Part shown: one piece after another, positions 34,170 to 46,865 of the stretch
Layout: every line of letters starts with the position of its first letter
Position numbering within the stretch: the stretch's first letter is position 1
DNA from: Effrenium voratum
Lineage: Eukaryota; Sar; Dinophyceae; Suessiales; Symbiodiniaceae
NCBI GenBank assembly: GCA_963377175.1
Contig: CAUJNA010000592.1
Span: 39,563-103,562, forward strand
Direction: 5' to 3'
Length of the DNA: 64,000 nucleotides
Made by a program: the position numbers and the translations under genes
Notes under the pieces: generated by a model
Told to the model about the DNA's origin: nothing
Seen by the model: the letters and a program-made list of their open reading frames with translations, nothing else
The model's database searches: none

Positions 34170-35690
34170 CCATCCAACACCCCACGGACCAGTCGACCCA
34201 TCCGCCTCTGCGAGCGGCAAGTGCGGCCGCCCCAGGAAGGAGCTCACAGCCGCCACCTGCCCCATGAGGTCAGCCTGGCCGTTGGTCCCCACATTTCCAT
34301 CCTCTACCACATGAGAAGGGAGGATAGTTTCATTTGGCAGTGTCAAGCAAAACTAGGACCCTTTTAGGTGGTTGGTTGCATTTGGCTCTATCTATGTGAG
34401 GCTGTGAGGCTGAAGTCAGATGGCCTTCATCTCCTCAAAGTAGAAGATGCCTCGAATCAAACAAAAAACCAAAGAAACAAAGGCACTTCAACACTGGCAG
34501 GCAAAACCCATCCGTGGTGCTGGTGGCTTGCCTTGCCCCGCCCCCCCCCCCCCCCCCAACAAGTCCCGCCAGGGGTCCCCGGCGCACGCGGTCCGGGTGC
34601 TGCTTGGCGAGTTGCCACCTCAGCCGCCCACTTCGCGCTGAGCTTCCGCCAGACAAACAATCCGAGAAAGCCACCCACCTGGGAACCCTCCCATTGAAGC
34701 GAAGCTGACCGTTGGACCCAAGCAAAGCAAAGCAACGGACCGCAAACGGCAGAACATGGGCTGATGTTTCAATGGTTTAAACAGATTTGGACAATCTAGT
34801 CACACCTCCTCCCTTTACTTGCGGCTTGGGACATCAGGCAATCGAGGGTCGGGCCAGCCCTTGACATGCTCAAAGTATGAGCCGCCATACTCTGCAGACC
34901 TGTGCCCCTAAACAGTCTGCAACAGGCATCGTGGAAAGCGCTGTCGTTTGGGATAGTGGGGGAGGGGAGCAGAAATCGCCACTTAGTACGCCAAGTTTGC
35001 TACCTACCGTCATTACAGGGCAAGCGGCTTGGGTTTATGCATCCTTCCAAGTGATCTTGTGGTGATAAAGCAGTCATTGCCGAATTTGCAGGCATGGCTG
35101 GTGCTGGTTCTTTGAACCAAACCAAATCCCAAGAAGATCTGAGCGCCCCAATGCAACATCCCAATCGGCGGCCTCTCGCCGGCCAGCCACTGCCGCACCC
35201 ACTCATCCCAGCCTCCAGGGCGCGTAGTTCTCGAACCGGACCCGACCGAAGCTCAGGCCCACGCTGCCCTCCCAGCCGATGGCCTTGTTGTTGGCATGGT
35301 GGTGCCTGGCAGCCGACGAAGAGTCGCCCCTTCGCCCCTTCGCCCCCCCCCATCTTCTGGCGCGCCGGAGCGAGACCAGGGCGTCCTGCCAGCGACGGAT
35401 TCCAGGACCCCAAGGCAAAGCTCACTCGTTCCTTCGGGTTTCGCACCACATAGAGGACCTCGGGCCAAGGCAACAGCTGTCCTTTCTGCAGCACGCGCCA
35501 GGCCTTCCCATGATCTTGCAAACCTCCCTCACCACCGAGGCCCGGGTACCTGCCACGGAAATTCTGCCCCTCGTACCTCTTGTGAGTCCGGGCGGGCATC
35601 TCGGCAGGGACGTGGGTTTTGAGCACCCGCGGGCGCGGCAGAGTCTCCAGTCGCCGGACCTGGTAGGCTGGTTCGCGTGGATATCCGGCG
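34170..35690 (-). CDS. Sulfotransferase (cytosolic SULT type, PAPS-dependent)
   Basis: These enzymes move sulfate from PAPS to an acceptor. An exon ending at 35577 (GT donor) encodes LETLPRPRVLKTHVPAEMPA, the typical PSPRxxKTHLP segment. The next, near 35491-35426, encodes PWPEVLYVVRNPKER, the RNPKD-like 3'-phosphate-binding region. A third from about 35213 reads GWDEWVRQWLAGERPPIGML, matching the WxxFxxxFLxGxxPxGxxxxH stretch. A fourth near 34.24 kb reads VAAVSSFLGRP, the FLG element near the C terminus. The N-terminal PxSGTxW (PAPS 5'-loop) exon and the last RKG motif were not found, so the gene may extend beyond these limits or be incomplete. It sits head-to-tail between the F-box/LRR gene and the amylase-dikinase gene. 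Substrate unknown. Confidence 0.65.
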
Positions 35691-36328
35691 CTGCTCGCCG
35701 CAACCGGTTGTGCGACAACAAAATAAAAATCCGCTCAGGCAAACCTATAACTAACTCAAGCCCAAAATAGCAGCCAAGCTTACTCAAACTAAGGCATTGA
35801 TCCCTTGAAGCCCAATCCAAATTGCACGGTGCTCTCCTCAGTGCAGACTCCTTGACTCAACTCTGCTAGCTTGATCTGCATCGTTCTTTCCACTGCAGCT
35901 GAACACTGGCCAGTAATTAAAGTAAACATTCGCCAAGAGAACCTTGCAGCTCAAAAGGCGACGCAAACAGGCGGCCAGACGTAAGAGGCAGATGAGGCGA
36001 TACCTGCACTGGGTGGCTGCTTGTTCTTTTTTGGGGGGCAAACTGAGGCGAACTGCAACCGAGGCACTGCCCTCAAGGAAGGTGGCATGCTCTTCCTCCG
36101 CTCCCGGCCAATGGCCATGCATGCCAAGTCTGAGTGCCGCAGCGCTCATTTCGCATTTTCCATGTGCCCCCTGGTCGCCAAACGTTCGAGCCGTGACCCA
36201 AGGGCCTAAGGGAGGGTGAGACTGGCGGTTCGAAAACAGCCCTTTCGCTATGCCAAGGACCATCCCCACCGAGTTCGCTTCCAAAGGGATGCCAGCCCGA
36301 AGCTCTCGCGCACGGAGAGGCTGGGCTC

Positions 36329-39300
36329 TCAGAAGACCATGGCAGCCTCCACGGACTCCGGCAGCAGATCTCTCAGGCCCTGGCGCGCCTCCACGTCGAT
36401 GCCGCAGCTGCGGAAGCCCAAGAAGAGGCTCTGCAGCTGGCCCGAGCCGGGGGCCGGCAGGCCCAGCAAGAGGCTCCTTACAAGCCCGACTGCAACCACG
36501 GAACCTTGTTGCTTCTCTCCTAGAAACAGTTGCAAGGACAGGAACACCTCCTCAAACAAACAGATCCGTCACGAAGAGGGGCGAAAACCATCATGGAGCA
36601 TGGCCGAACACCAAACCACCCCCCCCACACCCTCCCCTCTCCGCCCTCTCTGTGCAAAGGCGCTGGGCCCCCGCCGCCCCGATGCGGCACCGGGAGCAGT
36701 CCAGGTGGAGCCGCTCCAGCGCCCCGAGCTCCGCCAGGTGCCGCGCCAGGTGCCGCGCGCCGTCGCGGCCTACGGCGCAGCCCCCCAGGCCCAGCCACAG
36801 CTGCCGCAGGCCCCGCGGCAGCTGGGCCGCCACCGCGGCCACGCCCCCATCCTGAACCCGAAAACGGGTTGGGCCGAAGGTGCCTAGGTTGGGCCTCTGG
36901 ATGTCTCGCCTGTTTGGGCCTCTTTGGGGAGTTGGCGGCTGTTGGAACACCATAACTCCAGGCGCTTCCGTTGACGTTTGGGGCACGCTCTGGAGTTTGG
37001 GCCAACCCTGCCCTTGCAAAACCCCCAATTCCTGCTTCCTGATCTCGGCCTAGTCCTCCAGAAACTCAAGCCCTCTTTCTGTGAACCCATGTTGGGTCCG
37101 TTTCAGAATTGTCAGTCCCAACTCCCATAGACATGTTGAAACCAACATTGTTTCAACAAACTCTTTTGAGTTGCCTGTCACGGGGGGGGGGGGCAGAGCT
37201 CTGCTTATTTTACGCCAATTGGGGGGGGAGAGGGGGGTGTCATGAAATTGGGGGGGGAACAAAAATCGGTGTCTTCCCTCTCAAAACGGCAAGCCCAGAG
37301 CGCCCGTTTTCTCCCGGAGCCGCGCGCGTCCTGCACGTTGCACCAGTCCAGCGCCAGGTGCAGGGCGCTGAGGTTCTGGGGCATGGCCTGCGCCAGCGCC
37401 TGCGCGCCGACAGCGCCCAGGGGGCAGCTCTCGAAGCCCAGGTGCAGCGACTCCAAGGACCCCGGCAGACTCTCCATGACTACCTGGGTGAAGCTCGGAG
37501 TAAAGCGCTGGGATGGCCCTGGCAAAAAATGAAAAGGGCTGGCTGTTACACTTTGAAGGTGGGAACGCAACATGCTCAAGTATCCTAAAAACGCCATCCG
37601 CGGTGGCGCTGTTGAATTTGCGAGGGGGACAAAGACACTGTGATCTATTGGGCCAGCCACGCAGGCGGCCTTGGACGCCAGATCGCAGCCCGCCAGCTGC
37701 AGCCTCAATCTCCAGAGCTGCTCGGGCAAATGCTCGGCCAGGGCTTGGACCCCTGCCGTAGGCAGGCGGCAGTCGCGGAAGTCCAGTGCCAAGTCCCTCA
37801 ACTCCTCGCGCAACATCTCGTAGGTGAGGGGGTGAGGGCAACCAGAATGGCCCAAAAACGGTGGCGTACAAACCATTGGGTTAAATTACTACTATGAGTG
37901 TTTTTTGTTTCACTTACTTAGTTAGTTAATGGCCTTTGCAGACATATACATACACACACACATATACACATATATATATATATATATATAGAAATATACA
38001 TAGATAGCGATATGTTTCATTTGGAAACAGCAAAGCCCAACTCCTGCGGCAAGTGCTGCGTCAGGCTTCTGACCCCCTCCGTGCCGACCGGGCAGCCCCG
38101 CAGACTGAGGTGCAACATTTCCAGGGACCCCGGCAGGCTCCTCCAGGGGTCTTCACTCCGGTGATTTCCGGGCCACCGCCGTTTTCATGTTTCCCTCTTT
38201 CACCAAGGTCACCCAATGGTCCAAGATGATTGCCTTTTTGTGCGGGCTAGGCGTATTAGCTATGTAGGTGGCTTGTGAAGGTGCAAAGTTGCTACCTTGA
38301 GGTGCGCCTGTTGGATGGTGTTGGTTCAAATCCTCTCAACTGTGGTGACAGACTCAATTAATAGCTCCTTTGCAGCTTGCCAAACAATTGGACTCAATAT
38401 TCTGAAGAATACGTTGCCAAACAAGTGGCCTCTGGCGGAGCGGCCTCGAAGACAAACCGAAGGGAAACCCATTCTGAAGGGGCCAATTTGTGGCATCCGT
38501 TGTCCTTGCGCCACCTTTTTCGGGAAAGTCTCCGGTAAGGGAGTCGTAAAAGGACTAGCTGGTTGAGATGCTCGTTTTTTGTGACGGGTTGGCTCAAAGC
38601 ACCAAACCTGGCAAATGTCAAAATGGATGTCGATTTTCCTTCAAGCTTTTTCCCTTTTCGAACGCGGTGCCGTGAAAAAAAGACAAGCCCTGAGATTTGT
38701 CCGTGACATTTTGAGGTGCAGGTTGGCTGCGCAAACTGCATTCACCCTCCCACAGGTCCACGTCTCATTTGGAGACAAACATGTTTCAGGCCGAAACTTT
38801 CGTCCGTTTGGGGAGACTCCAACTTATTGGGGCATCCAATTGATTTCTTCGGGGATGCGAAACAAGTCAAGTGCAGAAACTAAAGAGTCGGCCCCAAGTT
38901 GTTGTTTCATCAAGTGCCCAGAAAAATATTTGTTTGGTGGTTCCGAAACAACGCCTCTTGGAAGTTACTTCAACGCGCGCCTCCTTTGCAAAACCGAAAC
39001 AGAACTGGGCTGTTCAAAGTTGAGAGTTGGCCAATCAAAATCTATAACCCTTCCGCACGCATGTCTTCAAATTGCAGGGGGTATGCAAGCCCAGACCTCC
39101 GCCAAACGAAAATGGATGCCCTTTGAAAGCGAGCAATATTGGATGTTTAGGTAGTAATTCTTGCTTTACAGGCTCAATACGTGAAATATGCAAAATCAGT
39201 CGCCAAAGATCGCCAAAGATCACCAAAGCCCCGAATGGCCATGGGTTCCAAAAACAATGTCAAACAGTCAAGGTCACTAAAGCCCCGAGTGGTTTTGACT

Positions 39301-40487
39301 TGGCTTCTTCTTGCTCTTTTGCTTCTTCTTGACTTTTTTTGGGGGGGAGAAGGGGGGGGGTCATGGAGGGGGTCATATGGCGTCAAAACCCTGTACCCCT
39401 GGACATCAAAACAGGTGGCAAATGGATGTTCCACCCCAAAATGGGATCGCCATAGGTTATGGCTGGCCATATCTTCACAGCCGGCCCCCAGGTCCCCCCC
39501 TGTCGTCTCCTGGCCAGCGCCTTGGCCCCGGCCTCCCCCACCCCGCAGCCGCGAAAGGCCAGCTGCAGGCGCCGCAGGCCTTTGGGCAGCTGCCGCGCCA
39601 GCACCGCCGCGCCCTCGCTGCCCACGGAGCACCACCTCGCGGTTCGGGCGCGGGTCGCGGGTAGGTCGCGGCCAAACGTGGTTGACGTTGGAAGGGGAGC
39701 AAAAAACAACAAATAGCAGTTAAGAGGGGATTTCAACCACTAAACCACGATAAGCAAAAATGTAAAATGTTTCCCAACAACACCATGCAAATCCAAGTTG
39801 GATCCCCCGAGACTGGGCCCTGTCCACTCTTGCAGGCCACAACCCCGAGCAGGGTTTCCTGACTAGGGTGGAACACAACAAGTCATCACGTCCAGAAGAA
39901 TATCTCTTCAAATCTGGGCTCCATGTCAATCAAATGGTACCAGTTCACTTGCATTCGAGGCCAGTCAAAAGTTACTCGTTCCAGGTGGTCTCGAAAGAAA
40001 ATGGCAAATGGAAATCAACAAATTTGGAGCCTGGGCTGCACAGCAAAATCTCCAGAGCCGAGCCACCGGAACCGCAGCTCCATCTGCTCCAGCTCCGCTG
40101 GCATCTTGGCCACCTGGCTAGACAATGGTAAGGCCGCGCCCCAACGTGAAAGGACTTGGGTGGGTTCGAAAAACCCGACAGAAATGACATGGACGAGACT
40201 CCCCAGTTTTGGACACACCCCACACTGAAGCCCAGAGAAGACCGAAACAAAAACCCAACTTGTCCAAGCTCTCCCCTCTTCTGTTTTCCTCTCCCCGCCA
40301 GGCTCTGCATGCCGCCGCTCCCGCTGAGATCGCAGGAGGAGAGCTTCATGCAGCGGAAGGCCAGGAGCCACACGTCCGCGCTCTGCAGGCGCCGGCGCAC
40401 GCAGCGGCACAGCACCTGCAGCCGGAAGAGCCCCGCCGGCAGAAACCCGGCGATGGCCAGCGCCACCGCGTCATGCGCCAAGGACAT
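36329..40487 (-). CDS. F-box / leucine-rich-repeat protein
   Basis: The start at 40487 begins an F-box-like helix set (VALAIAGFLPAGLFRLQVLC, then RRRLQSADVWLLAF). F-boxes bind Skp1 in SCF ubiquitin ligases. At least seven exons with leucine-rich repeats follow: ELEQMELRFRWLG near 40.08 kb, LPKGLRRLQLAFRGCGVGEA near 39.58 kb, LPGSLEMLHLSLRGCPVG near 38.12 kb, LRDLALDFRDCRLPTAGVQA near 37.78 kb, LPGSLESLHLGFESCPLGAV near 37.43 kb, LPRGLRQLWLGLGGCAVGRD near 36.81 kb, and LQSLFLGFRSCGIDVEA near 36.42 kb. The last ends ESVEAAMVF with TGA at 36329. The repeats read LPxxLxxLxLxFxxCxVGxxGAxAL and recur roughly one per exon, suggesting growth by exon duplication. Target unknown. Confidence 0.75.
37940..38005. 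repeat. (CA)n/(TA)n microsatellite
   Basis: Alternating CA/TA dinucleotides with ATAGATA ends lie in an intron of the F-box/LRR gene. Confidence 0.85.
39374..39473. repeat. TIR element family A, copy 4
   Basis: CATATGGCGTCAAAACCC at the left and a TGGCCATATC end at the right form an imperfect inverted pair. The interior shares CCACCCCAAAATGGGATC with the copy at 2622. It lies about 15-40 bases after the end of an LRR exon, at the 5' part of an intron. Confidence 0.6.
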
Positions 40488-41392
40488 GGCATCGGGCGAT
40501 GGCTAAAGAAGCGCCCGCCAGGCGCCGGGGGCAAAACGGAAGTGCTGAATGCAAGTGGGAAAAGCTGACTAAGATATGCCCAAAGCTCGCTGACTGGAAA
40601 AGTGTGGCGAACCAACTTTGGGAATTGCCAGCTTTGCTCCGACCACTGCAAAGCTTCAGCCAAACAACGCGGTTTCAGGGGCATCTGAATCCACGCCAAG
40701 CTCTGAAGAAGAACTGCCAGCTGGGGCCCAGACGTAGTTGGCATGAGGGTCAAATAAGCAACTCACAGCGATCTGAACCTGACCAAAGTGAGCCAACACT
40801 TGGGCTCCTTGAAAGGTCGGCTTTTCTTGGGTTTCCTTTTTGAACCGCCAAAAACAGTGTCCTAGAGACCTCTACCCATGTCAACCCAACTGGCCAGATC
40901 TCGAAGCCGAGATCAGGAGAAGTCGCAGGCGTCCTCCTTGGCCTCCGGCCATCCAGGTCGTGCCGCAGCGCGGGAATGTCACCACAAAGACCTCAACAAA
41001 CCCCAGGATCCCAGGGGAAGGCAAGCTGAAGCAAGGAATCTGCAGGCAGAAAAAGGCCCAAGATGGAAAAGCAGCGCAGCTGGGCTCAGGGCATCCTCAG
41101 GCTGGCATCGGAAAACCTCCCGGAGCGCCAGGAACCTAGGATCCACAAGGCGAAAGACACGTTCGACAACAGGCCGCGGCGTGGGAAAATTCTCTCAAAT
41201 GAGTTGCAGTTATTCCACTCATGTCGTGGATGGTTGTCGCCGGGCGAGATCGGGCGGGTTGGTTTTTAGGCAAATTCGGGTGATTCAGGCCAGGCTTTCA
41301 GCCCTCAATGAACCCACAACTTGACCAAGCGATTTCATGAGTATAGCAAGCCCCAGCCAACTAAAGACAGCCCAAAGACAGCCCAACTGTCC

Positions 41393-41440
41393 GCCAGCCA
41401 ACTAAAGCCAACTAAAGCCAACTAAAGCCAACTAAAGCCA
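41393..41440. repeat. (CCAACTAAAG)n tandem repeat
   Basis: Four or more 10-base units, with degenerate related units (ACTAAAGACAGCCC) just before. A loosely repetitive ACCTAACCCAACC stretch follows to about 41640. No exon is visible between 41140 and 41640. Confidence 0.8.
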
Positions 41441-41649
41441 CAAAACCGCAAAACCACCGAACCACCGAGTACAGGCCCACCCCTCCACTACCTACCTAAC
41501 CCAACCCAACCTATCCGAATCAAACCTAACCTACTACCAAATCCTTGCGGACATCCTGTTAGCTTTAGCTGCCTTCCAACCACCAGCCAGCCAACCTAGC
41601 CTGACCAATCCACCAACTGACCAACCGAAACCTCCGCCCGCAATGCATC

Positions 41650-43670
41650 CAACCCATCCCAGGCGCGTGGACGCCGGATCCACGCGGCAAAGTTGCTCCG
41701 CCGCTGCAAGCGCCTGCAGGCCGGGCAGCTGACAGGGCCAAAGCATGTCGGCAGCGCACACCCAGTGTCAGCAGCCTTTGTTTTCACCAATGGCATGGGT
41801 CATATTCTTCCAAAAAGGAAAAGCAATCAGAAACACACCAAAAACAAAAAAGCACACACACGCACACGCACACGCCGCACACGCACACGCACCCGTACTG
41901 GCGTGCACACGCAGGCAGGCGCCCGCGCGCCTGCCCGCACACATCAAAGCTGCACATTGCCAAGAGAATGCGAAGCAAAAAGGGCTGTAAAGCTTGATCC
42001 TATTTGGCCATGGGTCAAAATCCCGGGTGAACATCCAATCCCCACTAAAATAGACTAAAATGGGTGGTGCACCTACCCCAAAATGATACCATTGGTTTTG
42101 ATTCAGGGCCATGTGAGTTGATTGTCGCTGCGTTCGCGCCTCCGCGTGGCGGTCCAGGCGCTCGAGGCACCGGCAAGCCAGCGCCAGGCTGCCCAAATCC
42201 TCCGGCGCCAGCTTCAGGGCCTGGTGCGGGGAAACGACTGACGCGGTCGCTTGGAAGCTGGGGCGGCGCCGTCACTCGAGTCACAACCAAAACCCGGTAT
42301 CAAAATAGTCTACCCAGAAACATGTACTGAAATAACAAGGGGATTATCCCTTCCTAACTATTGCTAATCTACTTGGTTTTTTTGTGGCTCACACTTCAGC
42401 TTTCAACTGCGAAGAAAGCTTGGGCGTCAGGGCCGCACACAGCCAGTGGCACCGTCTAACAGCAATTTTGAATATAATCAGTATACCTGCTCGTTGCTCT
42501 TTTTCTCGCGTCCCGTGTTCAACACGTCCCTCTCCCCCTATTTATTTTGCGTCCCCCCTCCCTTCTCCGCTCACATCTCCGGGGAGGAAGTATCAGAGCT
42601 GACAAGAGCCGTCATGCTTCCATCATGTAATCAGAGAAAATTGTCCATCCCCGCCAGATATAATCAGCACATGCCCAACACGCGCCAGTGGCCGGCACCA
42701 ACCTATCAATCTGGCCTGATGCAGGGCCTGAAGGGCAGCATCCAGGTCTCCCTCCTGGAATGAGACAAAGAGACCAAAGTCTTTCTGGAATGTGTCAAGC
42801 TGTGCAAAATGAGCTTTTCTAACATTTCAGCTTAAGCGAGTTGAAAAGGTACTTGGCTTTTGCACGCCCAAAATCCAATGCTCTTCTGCAAGCCCGCCTC
42901 TTCCAACACGGCCGCGAGGTGGAACTTTGCCTCCCACGCTGCGAGCCGGGGGGCATGAGTCACACACAGGTGGTCATGGATTTTCGACTGCCCCGTGAAG
43001 AGCGCACGCATCTTTGCGGGGCGTGCTCTTGTGACAGGGCTGGGATGAACCGAAGCCAAGCCCAACATGAGAAGCTGGAGACGTCCCCCGGTTTACCTTG
43101 ATAGGAGTGCCAACAAGGCATTTGCTCAAGGCAAGGAAAGCCTCTGCCAAACAACCAACCATTGAGCAGATCAGGGGAGGTCGCCCTCCAGAAGGAATCG
43201 GAGTCCCTCTTTCCTGGAAAGGCTGTAAGTGGACATCCGTGGGGAATCAAGGATTGAGAAGTTTCTAGTTCCAACACGATCCCATGTGCCGGCCCCCGCC
43301 CTCGCCTCAACTCGCCAGGGCTCCAATCTGGATGCCTGCGCGGAAACCGGCGGCCCCTCAAAGAAAGCGACCGCATGCCAAAGCCGTTTGAGCCGTAAAA
43401 AGCTCTGCATCAGCCTCGCTCTCTCCCAGCTTTGTTTGCGCAATATACGGAACAACCGTTGATTCTCAAAATGTAGGCCTTCGCTGACCAGATCCACCGG
43501 TTTGAAACTAACGGCGGCATAGGTTCAGCGGGCTCACACACCTGCGACTGCCAAGCCTCCAGCAGGTGCATCTTCCTGGCCGCAGGGTCCTCAAGAGCTG
43601 TGACTCGGGAGGGGAAAAGGGCTGCCTTCTGTGTGGTTGGGTCTCGTGGCTGGGTCTCAAGATCTGTCAA
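41650..43670 (-). CDS. TPR-like helical repeat protein
   Basis: Exons near 42.76-42.72 kb and 42.23-42.14 kb join by a GC-AG intron to read DLDAALQALHQALKLAPEDL followed by GSLALACRCLERLDRHAEA, a textbook tetratricopeptide repeat. Other helical exons lie near 43.60 kb (ALEDPAARKMHLLEAWQSQV), 43.48 kb (GLHFENQRLFRILRKQSWER), 43.15 kb (LAEAFLALSKCLV), 42.95 kb (RLAAWEAKFHLAAVLEEAGL) and 41.73 kb (GLQALAAAEQLCRVDPAST). TPRs bind partner proteins; the partner here is unknown. The first and last exons are not identified, and the upstream frame at 43812-44342 could belong to it. Confidence 0.5.
41850..41945. repeat. CA/CG-rich dinucleotide tract
   Basis: ACACACGCACACGC units with a CGCCCGCGCGCC end. 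Intronic in the TPR-like gene. Confidence 0.8.
42003..42115. repeat. TIR element family A, copy 3
   Basis: TTGGCCATGGGTCAAAATCCC at the left faces CAAAACC-CAGGGCCATGTG at the right in inverted form. The interior CCACTAAAATAGACTAAAAT and GGGTGGTGCACCTACCCC is nearly identical to copies 1 and 2. It lies within about 30 bases of the probable GC donor of the TPR exon ending near 42.14 kb. Confidence 0.7.
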
Positions 43671-43811
43671 GCCCTTCCAACGTCAGTTGCACTTGCGCCT
43701 GAACCCGTGTCAGGTTGGCACTTGCACCTATCAGTTGCGAAATTGCTGTCCATGCTCTGATTGATGTCTGCCGCTCGATCGCCGTACGTGCAGCTCGGCT
43801 CGAACCAAGCC

Positions 43812-44342
43812 TCAGCCCCCTGGGCCCCCAAGCAGACGCGCAGGACAGATTGACACCTCGGCCATAGGCTCACGCATTATGCTAACTGTGACGAAACCCA
43901 GGCCTTCCCTACAAAACAGGACCCAAAGAGAGGCTCCCCGCACACCGAAGAAAGGCCCTGTGGACCAAGCGCACAGCACACGGCAGCAACCCGCGTGGCC
44001 ACATCCCGTCCAAGGCGCGGAGTGCGTACTCCAAGGATGTGAGCTCACCTCATTCCATTGGGCCAACCCCTCACTCAAAGCTGCTCGAAGCAGTGATGTC
44101 AAGAGCCAGTCTTCTGGCCGTAGACAGCTTCTCCCCCATTTGGGAAAACGAATCTCTGTAGTGGCTCTCCGCAACTTCAAATCATTTTGCGCAACCGTGC
44201 GGAGCCCTGAGGGGGTGACCTGGAAGTGATGGATGCCTGCCTTTGTGCTCCCGAATGACGCAACGGTACTTCCGGCAATGAAATAAACCGATTGCTGAAA
44301 GATAAAGCCTGCAATGGCGGCGGCACATTTAAGATCCAACAA
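43812..44342 (-). CDS. Unidentified open frame, 176 codons
   Basis: An uninterrupted minus-strand frame with a balanced, protein-like composition starts MLDLKCAAAIAGFIFQQSVY. The first 20 residues could be a membrane or signal segment. Its position just upstream of the TPR-like gene suggests a 5' exon of that gene or a separate short gene. A further coherent stretch (LDILLAFDVDPLNTDPFEHT) lies near 44.9 kb. Not recognised; it may include intron sequence at its end. Confidence 0.3.
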   Translation of the reverse strand: MLDLKCAAAIAGFIFQQSVYFIAGSTVASFGSTKAGIHHFQVTPSGLRTVAQNDLKLRRATTEIRFPKWGRSCLRPEDWLLTSLLRAALSEGLAQWNEVSSHPWSTHSAPWTGCGHAGCCRVLCAWSTGPFFGVRGASLWVLFCREGLGFVTVSIMREPMAEVSICPARLLGGPGG

Positions 44343-44999
44343 GCCAGCGTAAATGCTCTCTCACTCGCAAAAGTTCAGAACCGCGTCCAAAACATTCACT
44401 GCCACTTGCGTCGCATACTCCTCTTGCAGGTGCTCCTCTTGCAGGTGCTCCGGTTTTGCAATGGGCCTTATCCCCATTCTGGTCATGCTCCCCCTTTTTC
44501 ATGGCCTCGAAGGGTCCAACGCCCTCTCCCCAAGCCCATGGCGCCTCCCGAGTGCTGCTGAAGCTGCAGCTCCTGCAGCGCTGCCTCTGAGACCTGGCTC
44601 TCTTGCCAGTCCATTGGGAGGGGAGGGGGGGGGTTCTTTCGACATAGGCGAGATTTCGAACCCCTTTTTGAGGCAGCCGGGGGGGGGGGGGGTGGGGAAG
44701 ACCAAAAAAACGAAAACCAACAGAGAAGGGCACCTTCATGTCCATTCGCCCCGGCGGACTGAGCTACGTAAACCCCGGCGCCTCTTTGGCTCGAGCCCGC
44801 TGGCCGCTGCGCAGCAGGGCCTATTCTTTGCCGGGAAAGTGAGCCATGGAACCCCCAGGAAGGTATGCTCGAAGGGATCCGTGTTTAGAGGATCCACATC
44901 AAATGCCAGGAGAATATCCAGGTGATTCCCGGGCTTGGGGTGCAGCAACAGAGACTCCAGCTAGCTAGCTTGCGTGACAACCAGCACGCTTTCTTTTCC

Positions 45000-46300
45000 C
45001 CAATGCTCCCCTCCACGTATGATTCCCCCCTCCAAAGCCAGTGAGACTTGCTAAAAGAGAAATGTTTGTTCCTAGTTGACAAGGCCCAAACCGCGCGTCC
45101 TTTTTTTGAACACCCTCAGGTGACTTTAGCGAGGTTCTGGCACAGGCGAGGTTGATCCTGTGCTCCAGCTGCCGGCGCCCATCGACCTGCAGACAGGAAT
45201 GCCCCTGCCAAGGTGAGAAGCTTTCCTCGTGCCTGCGAGGCTGCAAACGCTGGCGCAGCATGATCCTGGAAGCAACTGATGCTAGCAAACAAAAAATGCG
45301 GCTCTTGGTGCAACCAACCTGCTTCCATGATGGAGCTCCGCTGCTGCGATCTTCCCAAGAAACGAGGCCCCCCAGTCAAAGGAAAGGGGAGTACGCTAAG
45401 CATCCCTCCTTCCATTCAACATGCCGCGCTGGTGCTGCACATGTGGCGCCGTGCAACCTCATCTGGCCGGTTGACTCCGGGCCATTCAGCGCACGGCTCG
45501 GCCGGAGCTAGAAGAAGAAACTGGCTTGCGGCACACCATGGGACCCGCAGCTGGGTGCCTTGGGGACCCGGCTGCGGGTGCCTTGGGCTTTGAGCACCCG
45601 GCGAAGCGCGCCGACCGCCTCCAAGCCGCTCGGCTCGCCGCTCGGCTCGCCGCGCCTGCCACTGCGGACGCTCCGGACGCTCGCCACGCGCTGCGAGCGT
45701 CGTGCCCATCCCAGGCCTGGCATCGCCGCCCGGCGTGCGCCTGAGCATCAAGCCGCCAGCGTGTTCCAGAAGCCACTGGCCCACTTTGTTCAAGTTGTCT
45801 GGCCAAGCCCTACTCGGAACAGCCAAGGAATCCGTATGATGAATACTCAAAAGATTGTCGTGAGTCTGATCAGTGACGACCGACTTGTCAGCCGCACTCG
45901 GGGCTTGCAGCGCAAGCCACTACTGCGCAAATTAGCCGACGAACATCAAGGAAGCCCGCCATGCCTGACAGCTCCACGCGGCAGCATGGGCCTAGAAGCA
46001 CGCCGGGCTCTCAAAGCCTGTGCTGGGAGTCTGCCCAACCCTGCACTCGGTGCCGCACATGCGGCCGGGTGCATGCATCCGCCCCAACGACCCCCTTAGG
46101 GCACCATGCAAGTAAGACGAGACTCAGGATGTGGCAGTCGAGACCCTGGCAAGGCTGCAAGCTGTCTGCCGCTCCTTGCTCTCTTCAAACACAAGCGCCG
46201 AAAAAGTGGACTGCTCAGAACATATCACGTCTCCAAACGCGGGACTGCCTTTTGGGCGACTTGCTCAAAGAATCTGCGCTGACTGCGTGAGTAAGCAACA
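45000..46300. other. GC-rich stretch without a recognised gene
   Basis: Frames are open on both strands because of high GC content. The best minus-strand candidate is near 45.8 kb (LNKVGQWLLEHAGGLML). I cannot support a gene model here. Confidence 0.35.
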
Positions 46301-46329
46301 TGAACTGCGGTCCTCACACACCAAACACA

Positions 46330-46865
46330 CAAGCGACGGATAAGACAGAGAGAGACAGACAGCCAAGCAGCACAGACAGACACACAGACAGACACACAGA
46401 CAGACACGCAAACAGACACGCAGACAGCCACGCAGACAGACGTACACACAAACAGGCAGCGACAGACAGAGACAGACACACACAGACACGCACACAGACA
46501 GAGACGGACACGGAGATAGACACACAGACACGCACACAGACAGAGACGGACACAGAGACAGACACACAGACAGATACGGACAGACACAGACACAGACAGA
46601 GACACAGACAGACACAGACAGACAGACAAAGACAGACAGACAAAGACAGACAGACACAGACAGACAGAGACAGACACGCAGGCACAGATGGAGACAAACA
46701 GAGACAGACACGCAGCCAGACACACGGAAAGACACACAGGCAAGCAGGCAGAGTAAAAGAGACAGACAGAGAAACAGAGACAGACAGAGGCAGACAGAGA
46801 CAGACAAGAGACAGACAAGAGACAGACAAGAGACAGACAAACAGTCAGGCAAACTAACACGCAAG
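46330..46865. repeat. (GACA)n-type microsatellite, about 530 bp
   Basis: An imperfect ACAG/ACACAG array on the plus strand with CGCAGACAG interruptions. On the minus strand it reads (TGTC)n and gives spurious Cys/Leu/Val/Ser-rich frames. Confidence 0.9.
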
